A DNA stretch of 64,000 nucleotides from Boswellia sacra (taxonomy: Eukaryota > Streptophyta > Magnoliopsida > Sapindales > Burseraceae), in the NCBI GenBank assembly GCA_013180625.2, contig SNVD02013250.1, forward strand, positions 372,001 through 436,000. Reading direction: 5' to 3'. Both the position numbers and the translations under genes were made by a program. The notes beneath the pieces are model-generated. The model saw only the letters and a list, made by a program, of their open reading frames with translations. It was not told the origin of the DNA and did no database searches. Numbering within the stretch: position 1 is the first letter of the stretch; each line of letters opens with the position of its first letter. Of the stretch, positions 1 to 11,901 are shown piece after piece.

Positions 1-330
1 TTGTTTTGTGTGAAATTAACAACATACTTGTTATCACAAATCTGACTAATACTAATTAGATTATCTTTCAAACCTTCAACCAGAAGGCATTTTGGAAGTT
101 AGGTAGGCCTTTGACATTTAAAGTGCCTTTGCCAATGATCTTACTCTTTGCTCCATCTCCATAAGTGACATTTTCTTTCTTGCATGCTTCAAAATTTACT
201 GTTTATTTCCAGTCATATGCCTGGAACAGCCACTGTCAAAATACCACAAATCATTAGAAGAATGTTTAAAAGCAGTAAGAGCAACTTTGCATACTGTCTT
301 CTCTTTCTTAACCCACTGCAGTTGTAACTT
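1..330 (-). pseudogene. copia pol fragment: start of aspartic protease
   Basis: Around 207-250 the minus strand encodes a protease active-site motif of copia type, WYFDSGCSRHMTGN, in which DSG holds the catalytic aspartate. It is followed within about 60 codons by KGLPNFQNAFWLKV- and NLISISQICD-like stretches typical of the copia protease-to-integrase linker. An in-frame stop directly after the GN of the motif and a later frame change show that the copy is dead. The domain continues past the window edge. Confidence 0.8.
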
Positions 331-888
331 TGGTAATAGTTTGAACTATTTTGATCTTTTATGCAAAAGATTCAACAATTTAAAGTATCTAGGCCTAATA
401 TGTCCTTTTTTACCACAAAAATAACAAGTTGGAATGAATTTCCGTACCTTTTCAAGACTGCATTTGAAAGAGTTTAGAGGAGAAACAAATGTTTCATTGC
501 TTTTTGAACTAAGACTTGACCTTATTGAATTAGGTTCAGAATTTTTACCTGATGTTGAAGCTTTTACAAATACTATTGTTGATCAAGATGCAACATTACC
601 TTCTGTATATCCCAATCCTTGTTTGTTGGAATTGTCTCTTCCAAGACTCAAGACCTAATCAAGTTTAGCTGACCCAATTCTGAGTTGATCAACACATCTC
701 TTGCTCTTAATCAGTTCTGTTATAATTTTTTCAATATGTGCTGTTTTGTCTGTCAAAGCAAGCTCTAGTTCTGTGATACTGTTTTTAGCATATGATTTTT
801 CACATTTCAGCACTTCAATCTTCTTCCTCAAAGTTTTGATTTCTTCTTTCTGACTAAGCCATTCACTATAGAGTGCATTGTAAGTTTC

Positions 889-1131
889 TTACAACTCTTC
901 ATAGTATTCTGGATCATTTTCTGTATCTGAATGATCAACATTGGTTCTGTAATATTTTGTTATATCAGTCATAATAGCTTTCCCTTTATTAGCTACAGAT
1001 GCCTTGAATGCAACAAAATTACTCATGCATTCTTGATCTTCTGAATCATATTCTGATTCATCACTCGAGGTAACTGTCAAGACTTTGTTCTTCTTTTTGA
1101 GATTAGCACATTCAGACTGATTATGCCCATA
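889..1131 (-). pseudogene. copia gag, C-terminal part after the interrupted zinc knuckle
   Basis: On the minus strand this begins with the second half of a CCHC zinc knuckle (YGHNQSEC) followed by a basic then acidic tail (ANLKKKN, then SSDESEYDSED). The first half of the same knuckle (CYEC) sits at about 2945, on the far side of the solo LTR at 1137-2941. Together the two pieces make one ordinary copia nucleocapsid finger. The frame ends at a stop near 889; gag/pol sequence continues in broken frames towards base 1. Confidence 0.75.
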
Positions 1132-1136
1132 ATCAG

Positions 1137-2941
1137 TGTTGACCCAGGTATGGCAACCCAAGAGGGGGGGTGAATTGGGTTTTTATTTATCAAAACGGAT
1201 TTAGAAAACTTTTCTTGAAAGATCAAAATTAGTTCACTCTTTCTTTGAGAATAAAGGTGAAGAAGATGAAATTAGAATTTATCAAAGATGCAATCAAAAA
1301 AATAATAATGATGAACAATCACAAGTGCAAGTAAATGTAAAGAGGAAAGGGATAGAGAGAGTGCAAACTCAATTTACGTGGTTCGGCAAACCTTGCCTAC
1401 GTCCACGGGCTCCTAGCTCTACGAGCTAAGCTTTCCACTAAGTTGTAGAAATCTTTACAACTTGCTTGATGAATAACCTCACCAAGACTTTTTCTTCCAA
1501 CTCTTGATAACACCACACCAAGAGTTCTTCTTGATGAACAACCTCACCAAGGCAACTTCCTTCAACTCTTGATAACACCACACCAAGAGTTCTTCTTGAT
1601 GAACAACCTCACCAAGGCAACTTCCTTCAACCCTTGATAACACCACACCAAGAGTTCTTCTTGATGAACAACCTCACCAAGGCAACTTCCTTCAACTCTT
1701 GATAACACACAACAAGAGTTCTCTCAAGGATAACTATTATCCTTTACAAGAATATCTCACTCTCACCACAATACAAGAACAAAGATAATTTTTACAACAA
1801 AAGTATAACTCTCTTCAAAGAGTAGATAAATAATATAAAAGCTCTCTAGACTTGATATTTCTCTTGCTTTTTGCTTGATAAAATGCTTCTCTTGCACTTC
1901 TTGAATGCATGGGAGAATGGCTCCTTTTATAGGCAAATGAGATGAACTTAATCAAGTGAAGACACCAACTCCAAATTTTCTGCCCACCATAAAAACCGTA
2001 ATCTTGTCTTCCATTTTTGTCAATGTTCCGTTTGAAATTTGAAAATCTGCAAAACATAAAAGATTTTCACATTTGAATAAGCTTTCCAACTCATCAAGAA
2101 TCAAGTCATTTGGATATCTGTAGCTCAAGATATGGCCAAAAAACCATTTGGTGCTCATGTGACTTGATTTTTCTTTCTTGTGTCAGTCCACCAAATTGAA
2201 TGATAATTCTGTCAGCCTTCCGTTTGAAATTTGAATTTCTTCAAAACATGAAATATCTTCATATTTGAATAATCTTTCCAAAACATTAAGAATCAAAGCA
2301 TTTGGATATCTCTATCTTAATATATGGCCAAAACACCATTCGGTACTCATGTGAGTTGATTTTTCTTCTTTGTGTCAGTCCACCGAATTGCATGTCAATT
2401 ATGTCGGCCTTCTGTTTGAAATTTGAATTTTTACAAAACATATGAAATGTTCTTCATTAAGTCATCTTTCCAATGCCGCAAGAATCAAGTTATTTTGATT
2501 TTTCTAGCTCAAGATATGTCCAAAGGAGTATTCGGTGCTCATGTCAGCTGCTTCCATTTGTCTTCCAACTTGCATGATGATTGGACAACATTGCACTTGA
2601 AATTTGAATTTCATTAAAACATATGAAATGTTATAAATTGAGTAAGCTTTCCAAAGGCTCAAGAATCACATCATTTAGATATTTTTAGAGATATATATGA
2701 CCAATTGATTGAATATTGCTCATGTGTTACATTCCTTGAGTCAATCTTTGTTCTTAAACTTTGGTGCCTTTAACATGTAGTCTTCTCCTTAGCTTCAACA
2801 CTTCATTTTAATAAGCCTCTTTTTGATTTTAAAATTATTTCAATGATCTTACTCTTGCACATAAATAAACATGTTAGTAAATCTCAATTAATCAATGTGT
2901 ATTGTTATCATCAAAATTATCATGTAGCCTTAGGGCTAACA
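1137..2941. mobile_element. Solo LTR inserted in the gag zinc knuckle
   Basis: The 1805-bp insert begins TGTTGACCC and ends GGGCTAACA, the TG...CA inverted ends of an LTR. It is flanked on both sides by ATCAG (1132-1136 and 2942-2946), the 5-bp duplication expected for LTR-element integrase. No gag or pol coding is seen inside, so it is read as a solo LTR left by recombination between two LTRs. It contains a 65-bp tandem repeat (1466-1725) and, at about 1960-2700, several degenerate copies of a roughly 200-bp unit recognised by recurring phrases such as GGATATCT...ATATGGCCAAAA and CCGTTTGAAATTTGAA. The orientation is not fixed. Confidence 0.85.
1466..1725. repeat. 65-bp tandem repeat, four copies
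   Basis: The phrase TTGATGAACAACCTCACC recurs at 1466 (one mismatch), 1531, 1596 and 1661, exactly 65 bp apart. The intervening text is nearly identical and includes CAACTCTTGATAACACCACACC. It lies within the solo LTR and is probably an LTR-internal (U3-type) repeat. Confidence 0.9.
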
Positions 2942-3857
2942 ATCAGAACATTCATAACACTGAATCTGCCATTTCTTATTCCTTCGATTTCTTCTTGTCA
3001 TTCTCCTTGTTGAATTTATTGAACTTGTCTTCATTTGAGTTTGATGGCTTTCCTTGATTTTTTTTCTGAAATTCTTTTTCATGAACTTGACATAATTTTT
3101 TGTTAGAAAAGCACTATGTTTAGAATTAGTTTCATCAAGTTCATCATTACTTTCATAATTGGATTTTTTAGTTTTAAAACTGAATGCAATGCTTTTTCTT
3201 TTTTTGCTTCCTAGTACTATAATTATTTTCAAAGTCTTGAAGAATGCCAATCAATTCATCAGCCCTCATCTCATTAGTGTTTTTAACTTCCTCAATAGCT
3301 GAAATTTTAGGTTGAAATTTATCTGGAACAGATCTGATTATTTTGTTAACAATTTCTGCATCAATGAAAGTTTTGCCAAGCATGTATGCAGAATTTGTGA
3401 TGTGACATAAGTTAGAGTAAAACTCAGAAATTGACTCATCCTCATGCATCATCAAATTTTCAAATTGAGAATTCAGTCTCATCAATTTAGGTTTTTTAAC
3501 AGATGCAGTACTTTCATGTTTCATGTCAAGTATGTCCCAAGCTTCTTTGGCCACTTTGCACCTAAAAATCTATCCAAAATTATTTAAATCGACTATAGCA
3601 AAAATTGCATTGACAGCCTTTGAGTTCCAGTTTGAACGTCGGTATTCTTCATCAGTCCATTCTTCCTCAGATTTGGGTTCAGAATCTCTAAAAGCATTCA
3701 ACTTTGTTGGCGGTGTCCATCCTTTAAGCACATTGGTCCATGCCTTGTCATCAAGAGATTTGATATACATCATCATTCTTACCTTCCAATACGGATAATT
3801 ACCATCATCAAGAATAGGTGAATGTGTTCCGGATCCTCCGTTATGAATAAACTTCAT
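2942..3857 (-). pseudogene. copia gag polyprotein, N-terminal and central part
   Basis: Read from an ATG at 3857, the N-terminus (DDGNYPYWKVRM and so on) matches the DUF4219-type start of copia gag. It is followed by the UBN2/gag-polypeptide region (AKEAWDIL, FENLMMHEDESISEFY, VNKIIRSVPDKFQPK) and a lysine-rich stretch leading to the first half of a zinc knuckle (QCYEC). One TAG (about 3570-3572) interrupts the frame between NNFG and IFRCK. A frameshift near 3200 moves the frame before the knuckle. At 2941 the gene is cut by the solo LTR. Gag forms the virus-like particle of the element; this copy cannot. Confidence 0.85.
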
Positions 3858-3905
3858 CCTTCCAAAACAACGTGATCTTTTCTTTACTTGTATATCAGTG
3901 AACCT

Positions 3906-3917
3906 GCTCTGATACTA
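3906..3917 (-). other. Primer-binding site (initiator tRNA-Met type)
   Basis: The minus strand reads TAGTATCAGAGC, one base from the plant copia consensus TGGTATCAGAGC complementary to initiator methionine tRNA. It lies two bases inside the TG...CA edge of the LTR that starts at 3920 and 50 bp upstream of the gag start. Confidence 0.85.
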
Positions 3918-3919
3918 AT

Positions 3920-4870
3920 TGTAAGTTTTGGAAGTATGCAGTTATAAGTAATATAACAGTAAACTATAAAATAAATTGGCACAAGAGGATTTTACGTTAT
4001 TCAGTTATAAAACCTACATCCACGGACAGCTTTAGAGCTGCAATTCACTAAGCTCTTGTTTGTACAATCTTAAGGATCGTTAACGTGCTGACTCACTCTC
4101 ACACACTGACCTAATCTTTGTAAAACAAAATCTCATCAAGATCTTAAACTCTAGTGACACTTCTCACTCTCTATCGCAGATAACTTAACAACACACTGTT
4201 AAGTAAATCATAGCCACGATGTCTGACACTGAATTACATAAACACTTAACTCGCAAGTTCTCTCAAGTGTATACTAACTTAGATAGACTTAATAAAAAAT
4301 GTCATGTAGATTACAACCTCTCATACATAAATAAAACACTCATAAAATCAAATCAATGAAGCATTTCAATTTGCGTTGAAGCTCTCCTTTCAATGCCTTG
4401 AAATGCCGTAATATAAACTCATACAACTAACATATATTTTTGTTATGTAAACATAACGTTATATATATTTTGGGATGCCTGATTGAAATCTCCTTAAAAT
4501 CCTGTAAAAATCTTAATCAAAACTCTTATTATGATAAAGATAAATATAATAGGAAGTGATATAAGTAATTCCTATAAGAATTAGGACACAAATAAATATT
4601 TCCCTATTTTAACTAGGATATATTAAATAAAGTCATAATCTAAGAGAATATTTATTATGAATCAAATACTTCATAAAATACACTTTTAGAAATAGTAAAA
4701 TAAGAAACAATATAATATTCTTATTTTATCATAAATTGATCAAAATTATCATGTATATGACACATACAATTATGTCACACGTTGACACCAATGGTTATTT
4801 TATTTATGTTTTTATATTCTAATTTTTGTTTAAGTATATATTTTATATATTTTTACTAACACAATTACAA
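3920..4870 (-). repeat. copia 5' LTR
   Basis: The inner edge is placed by the primer-binding site: on the plus strand the LTR opens TGTAAG at 3920. A matching TTACA end occurs at 4869 or 4875, giving an LTR of about 950 bp. The middle is AT-rich with little coding potential. The exact outer end could not be confirmed because the partner LTR and target duplication are outside the window. Confidence 0.65.
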
Positions 4871-4875
4871 TTACA

Positions 4876-5811
4876 AGAAAAAGACAAGACAGTATTCCAA
4901 TTAAAAGAAAAAGACACAGGCCCACCTTAATAACATTTAAAACATTTTTCAACAAGGTACGTTGACGGCGAATAAAGAAATATATTTTTTCTCTATTATC
5001 GTAAACAAAAAATGCCGAATTTTTTTATATTTATAACATATATTCTATATTAATTTACAGCAATTAATGTAACATTTTTAAATATAAATCTACTAAAATT
5101 TGAGCCTATCTTTTTACGTATTAAGAATTTTATTTTTTATGTTATTTTTTTAATATATTTTAAATTTAATATCGATCATATTTGCTTTTTAAAATTTAAT
5201 ATTAATTATATATTTTAAAATTTTAAAATAAAATATAAAATTTATAAATAAAAACATCCTAAATTACGATTCTAATCTTATTTATAGATAAAGTTGACGT
5301 GCATAGAATAAAAAAGTCATTATTGTCATATTTGTCCACGTTGAGTAATTCGCTGCCAAAAATTGGAGAGTATTTAGTGCATCGAAATTTACAAGACTTA
5401 ACATTAATAACTTTTACAATTTTTATTTCCAACTTTTTCAAACTTTTGTACTTAAAATTAATAATAATAATAATAATTTATGTACCCATGACCCCTCATC
5501 ATAGTGGGAACCCATTACTGTCCGAAATTTCACCTTTGACGCTCTTCTGTCTCCCAAAAGTCAAAAATTTAGGCCATATATGAAGAAACTGATTGAGGAA
5601 TGCGCTCACTTAGCGGCTATCAGAATGCGCTTATCTAACAACTATAGTTTATGGTCAAACGGCGCCGTGGTCCTAACTTGGAGCATTTACTTTTAACCGA
5701 CCAATTAATGTTCTGAAATTAATCAACATCCATTGGATCAAAAACTGTTCTAAGCCCCCAGAATTTAAACAGAAATCCTAACACTTAACTCTATTGCGTG
5801 TAGTTTTATCA
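4876..5811. other. AT-rich intergenic DNA
   Basis: Between the copia LTR and MULE A there is AT-rich sequence with homopolymer runs and a short ATA repeat near 5460. Short open frames here show no recognisable domain, and no gene is supported. Confidence 0.6.
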
Positions 5812-5820
5812 CTTTAATTT
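5812..5820. repeat. Target-site duplication of MULE A, left
   Basis: CTTTAATTT directly precedes the left TIR; the right side has CTTTTAATTT (16469-16478), differing by one inserted T. The length fits the 9-11 bp of Mutator elements, but the sequence is low in complexity. Confidence 0.6.
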
Positions 5821-5945
5821 AGAAAAATTAAAAAAAATAGATAAAATTAGAAATTTTTAGTGAAATATAGACAAATCTCGAAAACTTTGGATGCCATAGA
5901 TACTTTCTTCATAAAATAACTAAAATGCCCTTAAAAATTCAATTT
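5821..5945 (+). repeat. MULE A left TIR
   Basis: Inverted counterpart of 16345-16468. Both start with an (A)n-ATAGA[TC]AAAATTAG core and continue to the phrase AACTAAAATGCCC. The Ulp gene's 5' leader starts just inside. Confidence 0.85.
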
Positions 5946-6161
5946 ATACCGAAACTCTTTATTTTCCTCTTCCCTCCACTTACCTCTTCTATTTCTATAA
6001 CCGTATCCTATTTTCATAACTGTCTGTTGTTGTTCAGCTTTTAATACCCCAACGACACCGTCCGAAACGCAATCTGAAATGCAGCAAGAGGAACGAGGAA
6101 CGACCATCCTTTGAGGATAGAAGCAAGAGGATGCAAAGAGAAGCAAGAGCATTCAGTTGGG

Positions 6162-7107
6162 GTCAGTTACTTCGTCGATTTTTTCCTTTTTTTATTTTTT
6201 TGCCTGTTTTCTTAATCGTTTGAAGTGATATTTGCCTTATGAATAATGAAAATGACGTTTAGATTAGGCATAATCAGAAGGAATAAAGCTGCATATAGGA
6301 AATTTACACATTTGAATTAATTAGGGATTTGGACAAGATTTTAGAGATTTTGAATTTGGGATTTGAGTTTCAGATCAACTTTTATACGTATTATGTGTTT
6401 TTTAGGCTAAATGAAGTATTATTTGGTTGATTTTTTGGTTCCATGTATGTAAAAATGGTGGAAACCGATGGGTTTCATCGCGACAAAGATAATGGCGAGT
6501 GCCAATCTTCGCTCGAGCCGACACTTTCCACAAAGACATCAAGTGTCGGTTTCGTATAAACCGATATCTTGATGTTTCGAAACCATGTGTCTAACACTCG
6601 ACATCTTTGTAATTGAGAATGTCAAGTGTCGGTTTTATGTAAAATACCCTGGTGGCAAGTGTCGGTTGAAGCATCCGACAAGACTTGACACATTTCTTCG
6701 ATGACCTATCTTCATTTTCATCGAGTGTTGGTTTCATGTAAACTGACATATGGTGCACCAAAACTATGTCTCCAACACTCGACGACATGTAATTATGGTG
6801 TCGAGTGTCGGTTTCATGGGCTTCGGATGTCATTGTCGGTTAATGTGAAACCGACAATTGATGAAAGTGAAAACACTTACGTCGAGTTTCAGATGTTTGA
6901 CGTAGCGTATGTTAGTTGCAGGAATCCAATAGAAGTTTCTTCGAACATTTGATGGATTTCATGTAGCGTCAGTTTATCTATTCGAGCTCTATCGAACGGG
7001 TCGTGTTCCGTCGAGTTATGTCGAGCGTTATGACAGATTGCTTATTTTAACCTTTTTTTTCCCTTTTTCCATCAAATTTAACTATAACGTACCTTTTTTT
7101 TTTGCAG
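6162..7107 (+). other. Predicted leader intron of the MULE A DUF1985-Ulp1 gene, containing the GTCGAG array
   Basis: The donor region GGG|GTCAGT at 6162 aligns with the better donor CGG|GTAAGT of MULE B (24964). The acceptor TTTTTTGCAG at 7098-7107 directly precedes the first coding ATG (7118). The dispersed GTGTCGGTTTC / GTCGAGTGTCGG array occupies about 6470-7025 of this intron. Copy A's GTCAGT donor is a degraded form. Confidence 0.6.
6470..7025 (+). repeat. Subterminal GTCGAG/GTGTCGG array of MULE A, left
   Basis: Irregularly spaced copies of GTGTCGGTTTC, GTCGAGTGTCGG and their reverse complements, with imperfect hairpins such as GTGTCGG...CCGACA. The array is far richer in CpG than the surrounding AT-rich DNA. 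It closes with GTCGAGCGTT(TT)GACAG and the conserved leader AACTATAACG just before the splice acceptor. Confidence 0.85.
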
Positions 7108-7117
7108 GTTGAAGCAA

Positions 7118-10100
7118 ATGGCAAATGAATTTGGATTCTCCTTCACCCTGAAGACTCCGTATGATGAGCACTACCATGCCATTATCACAAACTTAACAAG
7201 TTTGGACTGTATAGAATGGATTCGTGCGAAATTGAATGAGAGGCAGCAAAACATGTTTCGTAATACATGTTTTAGGTTTCTCCAAGACATTCAGGAGCTG
7301 TCCTTTCTGTCTCAGTTGGTGTACAATATGCTTCAGTGGAAATTTAACACAGTGAGGTACGATGAAGAGATGTGATTTCTTATTGAAGGTAAAAATATGG
7401 TGTTTGAAGTACACTTTAGTTAAATAATTTAATTTTTTAGCATTTGATGGTTGTAGTTTTTTTTTACCATTAATGGCGTCTTATGTTATTTTTTTTCTTC
7501 TTTCCAGAAAGGCTGTTTCTTTTTTCTGCCCACGAGTTCAGTTTGGTCACCGGTTTGAAATTTTTTTACCCCGGTGCCACCAATACCAAATGTCTTGAAT
7601 CTGTGCCATTTGTTGGATATGTAATTTAGGGGTGAGGACATAGAGCTCAGGCATTTCTATCTGAGACTTCGGGCCTTAAACCTGTCAGCTATGCCAGATG
7701 AGGATGTTGTAAAGCTGACCTCGTATTACATGCTCGAGCGGTTTTTCATAGGTCGGGATCGACGCTGATATGTTTTTCGTAAGTGATTGAATTTTGTCAA
7801 CACATTGGATAGTTTTAAGAATTATCCATGGGGTTCGACGTCTTATGATAATACACTTAAAGGGATGAAAAAAAGCTTTGGATGGGAGGTTGGAAAAGTA
7901 TAAGAAGCGAGCTGAAGCGAAGAAGAAGAAGGCGACAGGGAAAGGGAAGCATTCAGAGACATATAACTTAGAAGGGTGCCCTACGCTATTTAGGTACATA
8001 CTGAAAAACAAATGTTAGACGTGTTTACTAGTTTCTTTTAATTGCATTATTAAATACCTATTGTCATTAAAAAACCCTTATGTCCGTACATTGGTGCGAC
8101 ATATGGGTGAGCGAACGGGGTGTTTACAGAGAGGATACCCTGTTTGTTGAAGTGGGAGACACAAAAACTCCGTCAGAGGACATCGTCAAACGCGATGTCA
8201 TGTTGGTTAAGTTCTACTCTTTGTTTTTCTTGTTGTCGGGCACAGCGAGTCACTGTTTAATTTGATAGGTTATTTGTTGTTGTAAGCTCGTCCACTCGTC
8301 GTTTTGGAGACATCTGAGGCGGAGCAGAGGATAGATTGGTATATTAGGCTTGCTGCAGTAGTTGGCATCCGAAAAGGTGCATATGTACCATGGGCGGCAT
8401 CTGTGGATGCTCCTTTATTACCCCAATAAGAGGATTGAGCCATTTCTGATAGGAGACATATCAGCTCCACCTCCTCCTCGTCAGAGTTCCCCTATTAGAC
8501 CTAAGATCAAGCCAGTCATCGACACAGCCAGTCCTGTAGATAATCGTGTGCGGTCTGCGTCACCAACTTCCCCCGTTAGTCTTACACCTCCAGCATACAA
8601 AAATCACAGTCATGAGGATCCATCAAGAACTCATCCCACTGGATATAGTTTCGTCGATAGACCTGATGTGGGGGCAGACATGGACATAGCCAGTCCCCCC
8701 ATCAATCCTACGCCTACCACGTTCGACAACTATGATCCTGTAGGCGATTCGATTCCTCCTTCAAGTCACGCGACTACTTATCGTGACATTTCCCTTTCTA
8801 TACATAATGTCCTTTCAAGCTACAAAGTATGTAATGAGAATTTACATTCATATACTTTTTCATTTACATTACTGGTTGGTTGGTTGGTTTGTCATGGTGA
8901 TTGAGAATAATGATAGACAGGCGCAGCCATTCCACGATGGGTTTGAGAGCACAGTTTCGCGAGAGCTTATAGGACTCTGTGAGGAGACAACAATATTACA
9001 GGTAGAGAATAAGGACATGCGGGAGAAGAGAGTACTTCTGTGTGAGGCTGTTGTGCTACTGCGTGGCCATTTTGGATACGATACCACGATACGTCGCACA
9101 AGTTAATAAACGGATTTAATGATTGCCATGGTGTTACATCGCTTAACCTGACGTTTTGGTTTGCTGTAATACAGGATTTGGATGACAGTTTGGGCGATGA
9201 CGATGAAGGCCAGGAGGCAACAAAACCTGAGCCTATAGGCACGAGTGTTCCTGCCGTCGATACTGCTCCTACGGGCGTCGTTTCCCTCCGAGGGCGATAT
9301 TGATTTGGGCGTCTGCGTAGCTGGTTATGAGTTCTTCACCACGTTGATGACGTCGTCCCAATGGCTTGCATCTGAGGTTTGTTTCACTCCTTGTTGTCTC
9401 CTCCTGAACAATATACTATAGCAATATTTATTGATTACTATTACTATATGCAGCATATTGACAGCTACTTGTAGATGTTACGCTGTAGAGCTCACGATAT
9501 AGGCGTAGCTAGTGTCCAGAGGTCTGCTTTCTTGGACACCACTTTCTGGGTAGGTATTTGCAAAACATCTGAATTTGTAGTTAATTTGTGATTCCGTCAT
9601 TGTGCTAACCATACTCATGAAATTGCAATTACAAGTGCAGTCGTTGTGGACACTATACTCGGATAGACTGGATGAGATTAACTGGGTGAACGAGACAAAT
9701 ATTGTCTAGTTTCTCCTTGGGGAGATGCCCTTCGTTAGACGACCATGGGCCAATATGGACAGCGCAAGTCCATTTATATTCAATTTGTTAGTATGTGTTG
9801 TTTTACTCAAAAATGTTGTCCACGATTTTCATGTTCTTAATTTTATTTTCAGCTCTATATCCCTGTTAACATCGACAACGAACATTTGGTGGTAGCCGAG
9901 GTGGATTTGAATTGCCGTGTCATAGTCATATATGACTCATATTTTGCATACAATTCCACCGACATAGTTAGGATGCAGTCCGGTGCCTGGTAGAGTTGAT
10001 ACAACGTATGGTGTTAATGGATGTTTACGGTCTTCCTAACTACCCCGCAACCCTATACGACATGGAGTGCATTAAGGATGAGTCTGAGATCCTACAGCAA

Positions 10101-10382
10101 GAGGCGGAGGGAGGAGCATGCAACATGTACTGTTTGAAGTACATGGAGTTCTTAGCGGGGGCCGTTCCATTAGCACACGTTAAGGCATTCACGGATAAGA
10201 CACTTTGAGAAAGAATGGTGTTACAGTTTTAGGCCTATTGCGTTCTTACACAGGCGGAGGAGGTCGTCTAGGCCACCACAGGGCCTGCCGATGTTGTGTC
10301 AATGGATGTTGCGGCCACCACAGGGCTTGTCGATGTTGTGTCAGTAGAGGTTGAGCTGCAGCCCAACACAACTCTACCATGA
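7118..10382 (+). pseudogene. DUF1985-Ulp1 (C48-like) protein gene of MULE A, disabled
   Basis: The first coding exon (MANEFGFSF, HYHAIITNLTSLDC) begins after the leader intron. The DUF1985 exon (about 7508-7993, SAHEFGLVTG-type) follows, then a proline-rich exon with APPPP, and the C-terminal protease region. Visible catalytic positions are His at 9883-9885, Asp at 9934-9936, Gln at 10095-10097 and Cys at 10119-10121 (GACNMYCLKY). The Trp after the His is Leu, and the usual DCG around the Cys is ACN. The family removes or processes SUMO/ubiquitin-like tags, and transposon copies have unknown substrates. TGA at 7373, TAA in the DUF1985 exon and missing exon sequence near 8070 show it is a pseudogene. 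The reading ends at TGA 10380-10382. Confidence 0.8.
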
Positions 10383-10679
10383 TCTTGTGCCATACATGAT
10401 ATGCGTTTTGTCCCATTATTTTTTCCTACATGTTACACATTTTTTGTAGTGATACACATTCTTGTATATTTACAAATTTTTGTAAAGTTACATATTTTTG
10501 TATATTTACACATTTTTTCATGTATAGTTACACATTTTGTACACTAGCACATTTTTCCATGTATAGGGGTATGTACTTACATAGTCAAGTGAAAAGGTCA
10601 ACAGTACAAATAAATGTAAATATATTTTTACCCAGATGTAGTGGTACATACGTGTACGTCATCAGATAGTACTCATACA

Positions 10680-10905
10680 TGAATGTTTTATACCTTGACA
10701 AAGCACATAAATTCGTGTTTCATACACGAATGTTTAATTCATTGGCAAAGCACATAAATTCGTGTTTAATACATTAATGTTTTATACATTAACGAAGCAT
10801 ATAAATGAATGTCTAATACATGGATGTTTTATACATTGACAAAGCACGTAAATGAATGTTTCATACATGAATGTTTTATACATTGACAAGAGCACATATA
10901 TGAAA
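10680..10905. repeat. Tandem repeat, about 48-bp unit, in the MULE A intergenic part
   Basis: About five imperfect copies of AATGTTTTATACATTGACAAAGCACATAAATGAATGTTTCATACATG-like text. A fragment of the same unit survives in MULE B near 29840-29880, where it is interrupted by the RPB1-like insert. Confidence 0.8.
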
Positions 10906-10907
10906 GT

Positions 10908-11010
10908 TCATTCATTTGAACTAGCCTCCGATGGAATTAAAAAAATGCACTACATCGTTTAGAGTAAATAAATAATAGTACATAGAGAAAAATACCCGTT
11001 GCTACAGTTG
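10908..11010. repeat. Direct repeat 1 flanking the MULE A hairpin
   Basis: TTCATTTGAACTAGCCTCCGATGGAAT...ACATAGAGAAAAATACCCGTTGC recurs in direct orientation at 11562-11675, on the other side of the hairpin and immediately 3' of the transposase stop. The same pair occurs in MULE B (about 30600-30690 and 31248-31345). Confidence 0.8.
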
Positions 11011-11017
11011 GCATAAT

Positions 11018-11521
11018 GAATCAAGTTTTAAGGTTGATGTTAAAGCAAATGAAAAGGCTAGTTGGAGTGAGAAGTTAGGGTCTTTTTGTCCTGGTGACAG
11101 TGAATCAATAGGTAGTAAAGAAGAAGTTCATGTGGATGTGAGTTATATAGGTTTGGAGGATTTGGGGACAGAGACCAATGAAGTTTATGTGGATGTAATG
11201 GGTGGAGATGATGGTGATAATATGAGTTTTGTGGGTTTGAAGGATTTTCGGGAAAGAGACCAATGAAGTACAAATCTCGAAATCCTCCAAACCCACAAAA
11301 CTCATATTATCACCATCATCTCCACCCATTACATCCATATGAACTTCATTGGTCTCCTTCCCCAAATCCTCCAAACCTAAATAACTCACATCTCCACCCA
11401 TTTATATGAACTTCTTCTTTACTACCTATTAATTCACTATCACCAGGACAAGAAGACCCTAACTTCTCACTCCAACTAGCCTTTTCATCTGCTTTAGCGT
11501 CAACCTTAAAACTTGATTCAA
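11018..11521. repeat. Long inverted repeat (hairpin) between the convergent genes of MULE A
   Basis: The arms are about 11018-11246 and 11281-11521 with a 34-bp spacer. The left arm reads AAAAGGCTAGTTGGAGTGAG...GGTTTGGAGGATTTG; the right arm is its complement with mismatches and small indels. The arm has one long open frame rich in acidic residues (KLGS.. ESI.SKEEVHV.., V-LEDL..ETNEVHVDV) that resembles the acidic spacer of MULE transposases. It is probably a captured and inverted piece of another mudrA, although that identity is inference. Transcription across it would give a double-stranded stem of over 200 bp. Confidence 0.85.
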
Positions 11522-11901
11522 TAAAGTCTTATACATAGACAAAATCACATAAATGAAAGTTATTCATTTGACCTAGCCTCCGATGGAATAAAATAAATAG
11601 ACTACATCACTTAGAGCAAACAATAATATTACACAGAAAAAAAAAAAAACCTGTTGCGTACATTTGGCAAACATCATCCCCTATCATAAAGTGGAACTGG
11701 GTTGCGGCAAGTCTAACGATTACGCCCAGAACTTCCACACCGTCTGCAATTTCAAGACAAGCTAGACTCACCAACGAAAGGGATTCAGTTCCTACGAGGA
11801 TGACTGGCTGGTCTCCTCATGACTGGCGGTAAAACCACTATGCTGCATACCTCTTCAAGAACCATCCAATCCTCACTAACTCCAACAAGAACAATTGGCA
11901 A

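Larger units (their letters stand above)
1..4870 (-). mobile_element. Ty1/copia-type LTR retrotransposon, decayed, 3' part outside window
   Basis: Read on the minus strand, the order is LTR (about 4870-3920), primer-binding site (3917-3906), gag (3857 to about 890, interrupted) and the start of pol/protease (about 330 to 1). This is the normal 5' half of a copia element; the remainder and the second LTR lie left of base 1. The reading frame has a stop, a frameshift and a solo-LTR insertion, so it is a non-functional relic. The outer LTR boundary is uncertain by a few bases, because two TTACA candidates end at 4869 and 4875 and the partner LTR is not visible. Confidence 0.85.
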
